A stretch of 64,000 nt of DNA from Pseudomonadota bacterium (GTDB taxonomy: Bacteria > Desulfobacterota > Desulfobacteria > Desulfobacterales > JAHIVH01): positions 64,479 through 128,478 of the forward strand of contig JAHIVH010000129.1 in the NCBI GenBank assembly GCA_018816735.1, in the 5' to 3' direction. Position 1 is the first letter of the stretch, and each line of letters starts with the position of its first letter. Below the pieces are notes generated by a model. The model was not told the DNA's origin and did not search any database. It saw only the letters and a program-made list of their open reading frames with translations. Below are positions 39,581 to 49,722 of this stretch, piece after piece. A program made the translations under genes and the position numbers.

Positions 39581-40507
39581 TCATGCCTGGTATTCATGGG
39601 ATGGGGTGTCGTTTGCCATTAATTCCTTGGAAACCAGGTTGACAAGCCCCCAGATCGCATCTGCCGAAAAATAGTTTTCAATGGAATGATCAAAAAGGAT
39701 CGACAGCCTCGACGGGTATTCATCGTCGGCCTTCCACAGGAGATAGTAAACCGGTACTTTCGGAAGCGGGAAAAACATAAAAGCCATGTCTGCCATATTC
39801 ATGGGTTTGCCGTCAATCCGTTTACCGGCGTTCATAAATCCCTTCAGGTTATTTCCAAAACGGTCAATAACATGATCTTTTCTGATAGCATGAGGGCCCT
39901 GAAAGAAATGGGCATCTTTCAGTTGATTAATGCTGACCATTTTTGTGGAAAAAGGCACGGAAGACGCATTGATGAGGTATATCAGTATCAGAAGTTCTTT
40001 CATCGGGGCATCCATTTTAATCAGCCTTTCGGGTGTGATTCGAAAAAGTGTATTTTCTTCTGTGTCAACGAGTATATCCTCATGCAAAAATCTTATCTGA
40101 ATGCCACGCCCTTTGAAAGGAAGAACAAGGGCGTGCTCACAGAGTTTTTTCAGGTCTTTTTCCCTGACTTTTCCCCAGTATTCAACAGGCACAATAAATT
40201 TTTCCGTATTCTGCGGAGGGTCTAAGTCTTTACGCCGTCGTTCCTGCATGGCCAGAAATCCGTTTCCATAAGGATAGGGGCCATTTTTGAAATTTTCACA
40301 GGGAAATGCCTCACAGTCACTCATGCAGTACTTAATATGGTTCAGCCGTGCACATTCGAGGATCGGGCAGGCACGACCGAAAAGCTTTATCTGAATGTCC
40401 GCTTTTTCCTTGCCTTCCTTGCTCAAGCCATGTCCGCAGGTGGTGCAGACATTTGAATGGTTTAATTTGCATACGTCACAATTGATACCGCAGGCGCCTG
40501 TTGCCAT
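39581..40507 (-). CDS. Cys-rich DUF3795-like plus DUF3786-like protein
   Basis: Likely start MATGACGINCDVCKLNHSNVCTTCG at 40507; C-terminal half VPVYYLLWKADDEYPSRLSILFDHSIENYFSADAIWGL fits DUF3786. Confidence 0.7.
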   Translation of the reverse strand: MATGACGINCDVCKLNHSNVCTTCGHGLSKEGKEKADIQIKLFGRACPILECARLNHIKYCMSDCEAFPCENFKNGPYPYGNGFLAMQERRRKDLDPPQNTEKFIVPVEYWGKVREKDLKKLCEHALVLPFKGRGIQIRFLHEDILVDTEENTLFRITPERLIKMDAPMKELLILIYLINASSVPFSTKMVSINQLKDAHFFQGPHAIRKDHVIDRFGNNLKGFMNAGKRIDGKPMNMADMAFMFFPLPKVPVYYLLWKADDEYPSRLSILFDHSIENYFSADAIWGLVNLVSKELMANDTPSHEYQA

Positions 40508-40834
40508 ATCTGTCCTTTCTTGCAATTCAAAAATCCTGTTTGATGTGTCCTCGTGACTATCAAAAACGGTTTTTTTCCGGCACAAGGAATGATACCTTAA
40601 TCCATATCATATATAAACAGGCCCGATCAATAGGGATCATTGGCAGGGAATGCGGATATTTTATTTAAATGTTGACTATTTATTATTAATGATTACTATT
40701 AAATACGATATTATGCTTTTTGATAAACCCATTATCGCCACGCTGGTTTTTACCTGTATGCTGTCTTGTTCTTTCTCATGTTCTCTCCGTGGATAATAAA
40801 TGACTGATCGTGGCGAAAACAAAAGGAGGGGGCT

Positions 40835-41122
40835 ATGGATATTAATCAAATAAATACTTCAAATTCAAGTGGTTTGGGTGCATATAGGACTGCCCAGACC
40901 GGAAACACCGAAAATACCCGGCAGCAGCCGGCAGCGGGAAATCAACCCGCAGAGACCGCGCCGCCTGCAGACAGTGTCAATATATCTGCAGCCGCAAGGG
41001 CCAGGCTGGCAGAAACCCCGGCGCCTGTTGAATCCACCACTTCACAATCACCACCACCTGAACCGGCACCTCAACCTCAGGATATCATGACCTATAATGC
41101 GGCAGGTACGATTGCAGGTTGA
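40835..41122 (+). CDS. Small Pro/Gln/Ala-rich protein, motility-associated-like (SVNISAAAR motif)
   Basis: Strong RBS (AAAGGAGGGGGCT) and ATG; SVNISAAARARLAETP; C-terminal TYNAAGTIAG. Confidence 0.6.
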   Translation: MDINQINTSNSSGLGAYRTAQTGNTENTRQQPAAGNQPAETAPPADSVNISAAARARLAETPAPVESTTSQSPPPEPAPQPQDIMTYNAAGTIAG

Positions 41123-41263
41123 TAATACAAAATGGGTATGGTTTTTTTGAAGAAAATGGCTTATTATTACCTGAAAATATAGAGGAATTTTTTTCGAAAA
41201 GGCGGACAGTGTCGAATTTTTTTTCGAAACCGTTTGATATCAATAAGTTAAGCGGAGGTACCC

Positions 41264-41641
41264 ATGAGAATAGATGCGTATTTAAAAGCCATGGGGACAC
41301 CAGATATCAGCAATAATATTGCCCGTTCCATGAAGGTCGCATCCCAAATACTGAAAAATACGGATACAACATCAGCAAGTGCGTCGGGGGAAAAAAGCGA
41401 TACTTCCGGCAATGCATTCAATGTCTCCATATCAGAAGAAGGTCGCCGTCTGTCTGAGAGCGAATTCCGTCAGGGCCAGCAGAACGAGGAAGCCCGTTTC
41501 TCCAGAGATCAGGAACTGGATGAGGCCAATTTTAAACAGCAACAGGTCCGGGAAGAGACAACATTCAGAAGAGAACAACAGCAAAAATTTGCTGAATTTA
41601 AAAGAAGAAATGCCTTAAAAGAAAATTATCAGGTTGCCTGA
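41264..41641 (+). CDS. Small Gln/Glu/Arg-rich coiled-coil-like protein
   Basis: RBS (AGCGGAGGTACCC) and ATG; NVSISEEGRRLSESEFRQGQQNEEARFSRDQELDEANFKQQQVREETTFRREQQQKFAEFK. Confidence 0.55.
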   Translation: MRIDAYLKAMGTPDISNNIARSMKVASQILKNTDTTSASASGEKSDTSGNAFNVSISEEGRRLSESEFRQGQQNEEARFSRDQELDEANFKQQQVREETTFRREQQQKFAEFKRRNALKENYQVA

Positions 41642-41825
41642 TATATCGCATTGGATTATGCAATGATCCTTTCCGCATTATCAATTCTCACGGCTGTTTT
41701 TTAAACAATAGGCCCACTTTTACCCAGAGATATAATAGCAGTTTTCAAATCGGCTTCAGTATGGTAACGACATACCGGTGTATGATGATTTGAAATGATA
41801 AAGTTCATGAAAGGGGTAAAAGGAA

Positions 41826-42182
41826 ATGGCCAAACGAATTGGGATTATTTATTGCAAAAAAATTCAGGATTCAAGCTGTGTGGGGTGCGCCAAATGTTAC
41901 AAGGCCGTGAATGACAAAACATTTGCCTTTGAAGGCGAAGATGATGTGGATGTTGTATTCAAGACGGGTTGCGGTGATTGTCCGGGCCTGGTTTTGCCGA
42001 GACTTCAATTGCAGTATCAGGTAATTGGCGAACTTGAGACTGGCGTGGATGAAATTTATTTCGGCACCTGTGTCAAAAAGGCCCATATGCTGATGAACTG
42101 TCCGATGAATCTGGAGGGCATCAAAGCAAAGATAGAGGAAGTTTACAGAATTCCGGTTAAAGTCGGCACCCATGAGTATTGA
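41826..42182 (+). CDS. CGGC domain-containing protein
   Basis: IGIIYCKKIQDSSCVGCAKCYKAVN...TGCGDCPGLVLPRLQ...EIYFGTCVKKAHMLMNCPMN. Confidence 0.8.
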   Translation: MAKRIGIIYCKKIQDSSCVGCAKCYKAVNDKTFAFEGEDDVDVVFKTGCGDCPGLVLPRLQLQYQVIGELETGVDEIYFGTCVKKAHMLMNCPMNLEGIKAKIEEVYRIPVKVGTHEY

Positions 42183-42191
42183 TTGAATCAT

Positions 42192-44195
42192 TTATGTGCT
42201 GTCTGTCCATGACGTCATCTGGCTTAATTTGTAGTAAAATCCTTTTTTTCTCATCAGATCATCATGGGGTCCGGATTCGATGAACCGGCCATCCTTCAGC
42301 ACATAAATTTTATCCGCTTTTTTGGCGGTGGCCAGTCTGTGGGCGATGATGATGGCCGTTCTGTCTTTCATAAGACGGGATATGGCGTTCTGGACCAGTT
42401 CTTCAGATCCTGAATCAATATAGGATGTGGCTTCATCGAAAATTATCAGATCCGGGTTTCTGGAAATGGCTCTGGCAATTGAAATGAGCTGTCTTTCCCC
42501 GCTTGATATGGATGTGCCACCCTCTGAAAGGGGCGTGTCCAGTCCTTTTGGCAGTTTTTGGACAAGTGATGCACAATTGGATACTTCAAGAATTTTGTCA
42601 TATTCTTCCGAAGAAAGCGTCTGATCGCTTGCAATATTTTCCCGTAAGGATCCGGAAAACAGAAACGGATCCTGAGAGACCAGCGATATTTTTTTTCTCA
42701 AATCCTTTACCGGAAACGATTGGATGTCCAGGTCATTGATCAGAATGGCACCCTTTTGCGGATCGTAAAGCCGGATGACAAGATTAATGAGGCTGGTTTT
42801 CCCTGTTCCCGTTGGCCCCACAATGGCAATGGTCTCTCCTTTTTTGACCTTGAAAGAGATATGTTTTAAAACCGGTTCTCCGGGGAAATAGGAAAAAGAA
42901 ACATCATTAAACGACAGTTCCTTTATAACCTCTGGCATGGGGTGACGCTCGTCCGGGATCGGTTCGGGGATATGGTTTTTATTGTCAAATATCTGAAAAA
43001 TTCTTTCTGCCGAAGCCAGGGCGTTTTGAAGAATATTGAATTTTTCAGCAATATCCCGAATGGGCCTGAAAAACAATTTCATATACGAGATAAATGCCAC
43101 CAGCGCCCCGAGCGTAATGGCTTTTGACACGACATGTCCGCCGCCATAAAAAATGACCAGGGCAATAGTGACAGAGCCCATCAGCTCTATAATAGGCATA
43201 AAAATGGCAAACAGGCGGACCTGCTGCATACCTGCCAGATAATTGTCCCGGTTGAGTTGTTTAAATCGCATGTAATTGTCTTTTTCTTTTAAAAAGAGCT
43301 GGAGGACCTGCATCCCATGAATGGTTTCTGAAAAACGGGTATTGATTTCAGCGAGCTTGATCCGTAACACCCTGAAAATATCTCTGGCTATATCTGCAAA
43401 TTTATATGCGGTGAAAAGGACGACAGGAAGTGCCAAAAAAGAGATAACGGCAAGCTCTGCATTTATTGAAAAAAGGACGGTTGTAATACCGATCAGGAGA
43501 AACAGATCCTTGAATACAAATGTAATGATGGAAGTAAACATTTCATGAAGGTTCTGAATGTCGTTGGTTGTTCGGGTAACGAGTCTTCCCACAGGATTTT
43601 TAGTATAATAGGACATGGACAGATGCTGCATATGCTGGTAGAGGCTCATCCTCAGATCATGCATGATCATCTGGCCGGTGTATTCCATCAGGACTGTCTG
43701 GATAAAATTTAGAAAAAAATTCAGAATGACGATACCCAGAAGAATACCTGCCATGATCGTCATGCCGTCTATATCTTTTTTCCTGAGAATGGCGAGGTCA
43801 TCCCCAGAAAGCATGCCAAGTTTTCGAAAGGGGATGTTTACAGATTCATCATCAACCATGAAGAGATCCGGGTATTTTTCTGCAATCCGCATGACCCCAT
43901 CCTGATCGGAACGACCATGGAAAATACGTTCTGTCTCATCTTTGTTTTTTTGATTATTTTTAAAAATGAAAGACGTTTTTCCAGGGACGATGTATCTGTC
44001 GATGGCTATTTTTGTAATATAGGGCAACGACAGTTCAAGAATGGTAATCATGGTGATCATCAGGATCGCCGTGAAAAAGAAAAACCGGTATTTGCCGATA
44101 AAGGGGAGAATGCGCTTCAGCAGTTTCAGGTCATATTTTTTTGCAAGTGCATCTTCGCTGTAATGGTCTGCCATCTGGTTCATGTCAACTAACAA
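42192..44195 (-). CDS. ABC transporter, fused permease/ATP-binding protein (MsbA/MdlB-like exporter)
   Basis: Walker A GPTGTGKTSLINL; signature SSGERQLISIARAI; Walker B LIIFDEATSYID; N-terminal TM domain. Confidence 0.95.
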   Translation of the reverse strand: MLVDMNQMADHYSEDALAKKYDLKLLKRILPFIGKYRFFFFTAILMITMITILELSLPYITKIAIDRYIVPGKTSFIFKNNQKNKDETERIFHGRSDQDGVMRIAEKYPDLFMVDDESVNIPFRKLGMLSGDDLAILRKKDIDGMTIMAGILLGIVILNFFLNFIQTVLMEYTGQMIMHDLRMSLYQHMQHLSMSYYTKNPVGRLVTRTTNDIQNLHEMFTSIITFVFKDLFLLIGITTVLFSINAELAVISFLALPVVLFTAYKFADIARDIFRVLRIKLAEINTRFSETIHGMQVLQLFLKEKDNYMRFKQLNRDNYLAGMQQVRLFAIFMPIIELMGSVTIALVIFYGGGHVVSKAITLGALVAFISYMKLFFRPIRDIAEKFNILQNALASAERIFQIFDNKNHIPEPIPDERHPMPEVIKELSFNDVSFSYFPGEPVLKHISFKVKKGETIAIVGPTGTGKTSLINLVIRLYDPQKGAILINDLDIQSFPVKDLRKKISLVSQDPFLFSGSLRENIASDQTLSSEEYDKILEVSNCASLVQKLPKGLDTPLSEGGTSISSGERQLISIARAISRNPDLIIFDEATSYIDSGSEELVQNAISRLMKDRTAIIIAHRLATAKKADKIYVLKDGRFIESGPHDDLMRKKGFYYKLSQMTSWTDST

Positions 44196-44293
44196 ACCCG
44201 ATATACCAAAAGAACAGGGGCTTTCCGAAAATCAAAAGCCTCTGCTCTGGTATAATTAATGATTGTATGTTTCAGGGGATTCTGGCTGGATAA

Positions 44294-44710
44294 TCATCTG
44301 TCTCTGTTAAAAGAGCCTCTTCCAGGTTTTTTCCCGCCGCCGCCACCGCCGCCGTATCCGCCGCCACCACCGCCGCCGTATCCGCCACCTCTGCTACCGC
44401 CGCCGCCACCACCACTTCTCCTCTGATTACTTCTACCGCCGCCGCCGCCACTTCCTCCGCGACTGTCAGTCTTGGGACGAGCTTCATTTACGGTAATTGT
44501 TTTACCCCCAAGTTCTTTGCCATTTAGGCTATCGATAGCAGCCTGGCCCTCAGACCGTGTTGAAAATTCGACAAAACCAAATCCTTTTGACCGGCCACTC
44601 ATTCTATCTTTGATAATAACAATGGATTCTATCTGACCGTATTCTTCAAAAGCTGCTTTTAATTCTTCTTCTGTTGTTTCATAGGATAAATTCCCTGCAT
44701 AAATCTTCAT
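44294..44710 (-). CDS. RRM-type RNA-binding protein with Gly-rich C-terminus
   Basis: MKIYAGNLSYETTEEELKAAFEEYGQIESIVIIKDRMSGRSKGFGFVEFS (RNP1/RNP2) then GGGGGGSRGGGYGGGGGGGYGGGG. Confidence 0.95.
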   Translation of the reverse strand: MKIYAGNLSYETTEEELKAAFEEYGQIESIVIIKDRMSGRSKGFGFVEFSTRSEGQAAIDSLNGKELGGKTITVNEARPKTDSRGGSGGGGGRSNQRRSGGGGGGSRGGGYGGGGGGGYGGGGGGGKKPGRGSFNRDR

Positions 44711-44841
44711 TCGAGTCTCCTTTTTTAATTATAGCCTATTTGATTTAAAAACTTTTACTGCCTACTCATTCCTAATTGTGATATATCAACCGCCGTTTTT
44801 CTTTTCATGATTTCTGCCGGATAAAATGAATGGGGCTATCA

Positions 44842-45894
44842 TCAGGCATGACGATAAATCAGGTGCTGATAAACGGAAATTGCCGTAAGTTTTAAAATAC
44901 TTGCCACAGGTATGGAAATAATCATTCCCGGGATACCTGCCAACTGGGCACCAATAATGACAACAATAATGACAATAACTGCGTGCAGGTCAACAATTCT
45001 GGCAACAACCATGGGTACGATGAAAATAGTGTCGATCAGCTGGGCAACACCAAAGGCGCCTGCCACATATACGATTTCAAGCCCTGGAAACCCTTTTATC
45101 ACTGCAAGCAGAATGGCAGGAATGGCGCCGATGACAGGGCCTATATACGGAATCAGGTTGGTGATTCCTGCAAAAATGGCAAAAAACAGGGCATAGGGGA
45201 AATGAATGGCAAGAAGGCATGCCCATACAACAGCCCCAACAATTGCAGCTTCAAGAAGCCTTGCCCGCACAAATCCGCCGATTTGAAGATTGATCTGATA
45301 TTGAAGGTTTAACGCGGATTCAAACAGGTTATTCGGGACAATGGCAAGCAGGTTTTTAATCGCCCTCTGGCCATCCAGCATCATGAAAAAAGCAAAAAGC
45401 GGGGCAAGTATCATTGTCTGGAGGAGGACAGAAAATAACCCGGGTAATCCTTCAAAGATGCGCATGGAAAAAGATTTCATTGCGGTTTCGGCAGTTTTGC
45501 TCAAGTCAAAGGTGATCATGCCCGGTACAAAGGCGTTGAGGTCCTTTTCGAAATTGGCGGTTAAATGTGTGGCCCCTTCAATGTATCCGGGAAATTCATA
45601 TTTGATAGAAGAAAACTGATGACTGATGGCAGGCAGCAGCATGATGACAAGGCAAACAAAAATACTTCCAAAAAAGCTATAAATCAGCGAAACCGCCAGG
45701 CCTCGTTTTACGCCCGTTCTTTCGATGGTTGCGGCAAGGGGAGAAAAAAGATAGTTGATAATGAATGCCATGATAAAAGATACAAGCATATTATTGACCT
45801 TGAGGAGCAAAACAACGCATATCGTCACAATGAGAATAACCGTAATCGTTTTTATAAGTCGTTCCCTTGCTATCTGAATGGCGGAATTCATCAT
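44842..45894 (-). CDS. AI-2E family transporter (PerM/YdiK-like)
   Basis: Multi-TM; FAIFAGITNLIPYIGPVIGAIPAILLA; hydrophobic C-terminal VIIGAQLAGIPGMIISIPVASILK. Confidence 0.92.
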   Translation of the reverse strand: MMNSAIQIARERLIKTITVILIVTICVVLLLKVNNMLVSFIMAFIINYLFSPLAATIERTGVKRGLAVSLIYSFFGSIFVCLVIMLLPAISHQFSSIKYEFPGYIEGATHLTANFEKDLNAFVPGMITFDLSKTAETAMKSFSMRIFEGLPGLFSVLLQTMILAPLFAFFMMLDGQRAIKNLLAIVPNNLFESALNLQYQINLQIGGFVRARLLEAAIVGAVVWACLLAIHFPYALFFAIFAGITNLIPYIGPVIGAIPAILLAVIKGFPGLEIVYVAGAFGVAQLIDTIFIVPMVVARIVDLHAVIVIIVVIIGAQLAGIPGMIISIPVASILKLTAISVYQHLIYRHA

Positions 45895-45895
45895 G

Positions 45896-46498
45896 TCAGC
45901 AGCTTTTTTTCAATGCGTTCAGTTGATCTGTCAGGTCAGATACCATATCTGTTGTCTCAACAAGGCGTCGTCCCAGCACTTCGCTTAATTTTAACAAAAT
46001 TTTAACGCCTGCAGAAGGTCTTCTTTCAATAATTTCAATCAGGTTGGGTTTAAAAAAGCCTATTAATCTGGTTTGTTCCGTGGCCCGTGCTGTGGCGCTC
46101 CGGATGCCATTTTGCTGTACCAGGGCAATCTCGCCAAAAAAATCACCGGAGACCAGCTCTGTAATCAACGCCTCTTTTTCATTTGCTGCATCTGAGGAGG
46201 TGTTTTGATCGTAAACCGTTATGGCCACACGCCCCTTTGAGATGATATACATGCCGGACCCCGCATCTTTTTGATGAAAAATGATTTCATCTTTTTTAAA
46301 ATCCCGTATATGGACGATATCGGTCACGAAATGAAGTTCTTTTGTGGAAAGATTTTTGAACAGGAAATTTCCCCTGATATTTTCGAAAACATCGTCTCCA
46401 GATCGTCTGATTACATTTTCCCATAAAGATTTGAACATGTTGCCTATAAAATTGCGTTGAAGCCGTTTGGGCTCTATCCGGTCATTTCTGATGAACAA
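45896..46498 (-). CDS. Cyclic nucleotide-binding (CAP-ED/Crp-like) domain protein
   Basis: FKKDEIIFHQKDAGSGMYIISKGRVAITV...ELVSGDFFGEIALVQQNGIRSATARA. Confidence 0.9.
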   Translation of the reverse strand: MFIRNDRIEPKRLQRNFIGNMFKSLWENVIRRSGDDVFENIRGNFLFKNLSTKELHFVTDIVHIRDFKKDEIIFHQKDAGSGMYIISKGRVAITVYDQNTSSDAANEKEALITELVSGDFFGEIALVQQNGIRSATARATEQTRLIGFFKPNLIEIIERRPSAGVKILLKLSEVLGRRLVETTDMVSDLTDQLNALKKSC

Positions 46499-46793
46499 GA
46501 AAATCTTATGTGACTTTTCATAAAAAGTAAACCGTTTTTAAAACTGGTTTTTAATTGAAACCAGTGGATCAAAAATATGTTCATATCATTAATCTTTCTT
46601 GAAAAATACACTTGAAATAAGATATAGTTCATCTCAGTAATTTTTGTAAGTCGAGAATTCGCTTTCGGCTTTCCATAGTCCCATGGTTGAGACAGCTTAC
46701 CTATAACGACAATAATGATTTGATCAGTCCGCATAAGCGCATTTTTCCAAAACCGTTTCATTTTCTGTTTCCTGGACGTTTAGGAGATATATC

Positions 46794-49586
46794 ATGCCAA
46801 ATAAAAAAAAATATTTTGATTATAGTCATAAAATTATAATGCTATCCACCATTTGTATGGTCTTATGGACAGGCGTTATGCTTATATCGTATGCGCTTCA
46901 TATATTTTCCCCGTGGAAAGCCGCCGTCCAAAACCCAACCCACACCGGCCTTGTCCATATGCTGGTGTTTTTTCCCGGCTTGATGGCTATCGGTTTTTTT
47001 TCGAACCGGTTCAAAATACAGATCGACAACCGGAAACAGATCGAACACACCCTTTCAAAAGCAAATGAAATGTTTGAAACCATTTTTGATACAACCCATT
47101 TCAATATTGCTTTGCTGGACAGGCAATTTAATTTTATCCGGGTCAACAGGGCCTATGCCGATACATGCGGTCATGAGCCGGGATTTTTTATAAGCAAAAA
47201 TCATTTTAACCTGTATCCGCACAAGGAAAATCAGACCATATTTGAAAATGTGGCGAGAACCGGCAAACCATTTTCAATTCTTGCCAAGCCATTTGAATTT
47301 CCCGATCAGCCTGAGCGCGGTGTAACCTACTGGGATTGGACCCTTCATCCGGTAAAAGATCATAAGGGCGATGTGGAGGGGCTTATTTTTGCGCTGGTTG
47401 ATGTCACCCGATCTAAAAAAGCGGAAATGGAACTGATTGACTATCAAAATGACCTTGAGAAAACAATCACCGAACGTACCAGGGAACTGAAAGAGATAAA
47501 TCTTCAGCTGAAAAAGGAAATCGGAGAAAGAAAATCTGTCGAGAATTCACAGGTGCGCATGCAGTCACGCCTGAATGCGTTATGGCAAATGGCGCGCATG
47601 GTTGATGCGGATTTCAAAACACTTTGCGACCATATTTTAACGGAAATGATTTCAATGACCCAAAGCCAGTATGCATTTCTGGGTTTTTTAAATGACGATG
47701 AAAGCCGTTTAAGCATCATTTCATGGTCCAAAGGGGTAATGGCGGATTGCGAAATGGACCATGGACAGGTTGTGTTTTCCGTGTCGGATCTGGGACTTAT
47801 TGGCGATGCCGTGCGGGAAAGAAAACCGGTTATTGTCAACCAATATGACAGGTATGATACTATCAAGAAAGGCATTCCAAAAGGCCATGTCCGGATGTCA
47901 AACCTGATGATCATCCCCGTTTTTTTTCAGGACAAGATGAAATCCCTGATTGCTGTAGCCAATAAACCCGCTGATTTTACAAATGAAGATTTGGAAGAGA
48001 TCAAAGGATTTGCATCCAGCGTTCAGATTGTCATTGAACGCCAGAGAACAGAAGACAACCTGAAAAAGAGTGAGGAACGATACCGGGAACTGGTTGAGAG
48101 GACGTCCGATCTGATCATTCGGACGGATAAAACGGGAAATTTCATATTTGTCAACCATATGTCGACATTGTTTTTTGGCCTTCCGCCAAAGGACTGCATC
48201 GGCCTTCCTGCCCTGTCTTTCACCCATCCTGATGATAAGGAGAAAACATTTTCAGTCATTTCAAGGGCGATCAAGGACCACGCCGAATCCATGACGCTTG
48301 AAAACATTCAGGTCGGCCAAAATGGCGTCTCGCATACCATTTCCTGGACCATGAATCTTCACTATAATGAAGCGGGCCAATATACAGGAAACAGCGGTAT
48401 CGGCCGGGATATTACCCGGCGGAAAAAAATGGAAGAAGACCTGATAAAAGTGAAAAAACTCGAAGCCACAGGTATGCTGGCAGGGGGAATTGCCCATGAT
48501 TTTAACAACATCCTGTTTGTTGTGATGGGGAACATCGAGCTGATTAAAACACTGACAACACCGGATGAAAAAACACTTAAATTTCTGGGACAGGCCGAAC
48601 AGGCAACCTCGCGTGCCATTGATCTCACCCGTAAATTCATTACGTTTTCTTCTGGTGGTGATCCTGTGAAATCCTTAATCAATATCAATTCGGTCATTCT
48701 TGAAGTCAAAGATCTGGTTTTAAGCGGCTCCAATATTTTCTGTGACTGTGTTTTGGGCGAGACGCTTCCCATGGTGAAGGTGGATAAAGGGCAGATGCAT
48801 CAAGTATTTTCAACGTTGGTTGACAACGCAAAACAGGCCATGCCCGATGGCGGTACGCTCAGGATATATTCTGAAAAAACAAGCGCAGACACTGAAAAAA
48901 GAACTCTGGGACTTGAAATGGAAAAAGGGGACTATATCAAGGTGGTGTTATCGGATAACGGGCTTGGAATACGGCCTGCCCATCTTGAAAAGGTGTTTGA
49001 TCCTTATTTTTCCACCCGGGAATGTGTGGCCAAAAAGGGCCTGGGCCTGGGCCTTTCTATTGTCCATTCGATTATGAAAAAACATAAAGGATATATTCAT
49101 ATTGAATCAAAATGGGGAGAGGGTACGACGGTTTATCTTTATTGGCCCGCTTCAGATGAAAGCGCCGCAACAGTCATGATTCATAAGAGAATGCCTTCTT
49201 ATCACCCATCGAAACGCCTGCTTCTGATGGATGATGAAGAACAGATCCGCGTCATGTCCCGGGAGATACTTGAGCAACTGGGGTATGCGGTTGAGGTCGC
49301 ATCCTCAGGAGAAGAGGCTATCCGTGATTATAAATTGGCCATGGAAGAGGGGAAGCCGTTTGACGCTGTTTTGCTGGATCTCACCGTGAAAGGCGGCATG
49401 GGGGGGATTGAAACCATCAGGCATTTATCTGACCTTCACCCGGATGTCAAAGCGGTTATCTTAAGCGGATATATTGAAGATCCGGTCTTGTCGGATTTCC
49501 GGGCCTATGGCTTCAGAGCGGCTGTCATGAAACCTGTGGCCATCCCCAAGCTGAAGGAAACGATTGAAAACGTCCTGGCAGAATAA
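46794..49586 (+). CDS. Membrane hybrid sensor histidine kinase (TM-PAS-GAF-PAS-HisKA-HATPase-REC)
   Basis: MLAGGIAHDFNNILFVVMGNIELI (H-box); GLGLGLSIVHSIMKKHKGYI (G-box); receiver LLLMDDEEQIRVMSREILEQLGY...DAVLLDLTVKGGMGGIE. Confidence 0.95.
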   Translation: MPNKKKYFDYSHKIIMLSTICMVLWTGVMLISYALHIFSPWKAAVQNPTHTGLVHMLVFFPGLMAIGFFSNRFKIQIDNRKQIEHTLSKANEMFETIFDTTHFNIALLDRQFNFIRVNRAYADTCGHEPGFFISKNHFNLYPHKENQTIFENVARTGKPFSILAKPFEFPDQPERGVTYWDWTLHPVKDHKGDVEGLIFALVDVTRSKKAEMELIDYQNDLEKTITERTRELKEINLQLKKEIGERKSVENSQVRMQSRLNALWQMARMVDADFKTLCDHILTEMISMTQSQYAFLGFLNDDESRLSIISWSKGVMADCEMDHGQVVFSVSDLGLIGDAVRERKPVIVNQYDRYDTIKKGIPKGHVRMSNLMIIPVFFQDKMKSLIAVANKPADFTNEDLEEIKGFASSVQIVIERQRTEDNLKKSEERYRELVERTSDLIIRTDKTGNFIFVNHMSTLFFGLPPKDCIGLPALSFTHPDDKEKTFSVISRAIKDHAESMTLENIQVGQNGVSHTISWTMNLHYNEAGQYTGNSGIGRDITRRKKMEEDLIKVKKLEATGMLAGGIAHDFNNILFVVMGNIELIKTLTTPDEKTLKFLGQAEQATSRAIDLTRKFITFSSGGDPVKSLININSVILEVKDLVLSGSNIFCDCVLGETLPMVKVDKGQMHQVFSTLVDNAKQAMPDGGTLRIYSEKTSADTEKRTLGLEMEKGDYIKVVLSDNGLGIRPAHLEKVFDPYFSTRECVAKKGLGLGLSIVHSIMKKHKGYIHIESKWGEGTTVYLYWPASDESAATVMIHKRMPSYHPSKRLLLMDDEEQIRVMSREILEQLGYAVEVASSGEEAIRDYKLAMEEGKPFDAVLLDLTVKGGMGGIETIRHLSDLHPDVKAVILSGYIEDPVLSDFRAYGFRAAVMKPVAIPKLKETIENVLAE

Positions 49587-49591
49587 GTTTA

Positions 49592-49716
49592 TTGGGTTGC
49601 TTGAGTTGCTTGGGTTACTTGAGTTACTTGGGTCGCTTGAGATCAAAGAATTCTATCAATGAATTTTATTGAAATCATTAAACCCAACGAACCCAACGAA
49701 CCCAACGAACCCAACA
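49592..49716. repeat. Convergent intergenic region with two 9-nt tandem repeat arrays
   Basis: Left: TTGGGTTGC/TTGAGTTGC/TTGGGTTAC/TTGAGTTAC/TTGGGTCGC (49592-49636). Right: AACCCAACG x3 plus AACCCAACA (49681-49716). The arrays are approximately reverse complementary. Confidence 0.85.
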
Positions 49717-49722
49717 AACCTG

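Noticed and set aside
44330-44460. Gly-codon-rich repeat (GGCGGC-type) as possible tandem repeat element
   Set aside because: Explained as the Gly-rich tail of the RRM protein.
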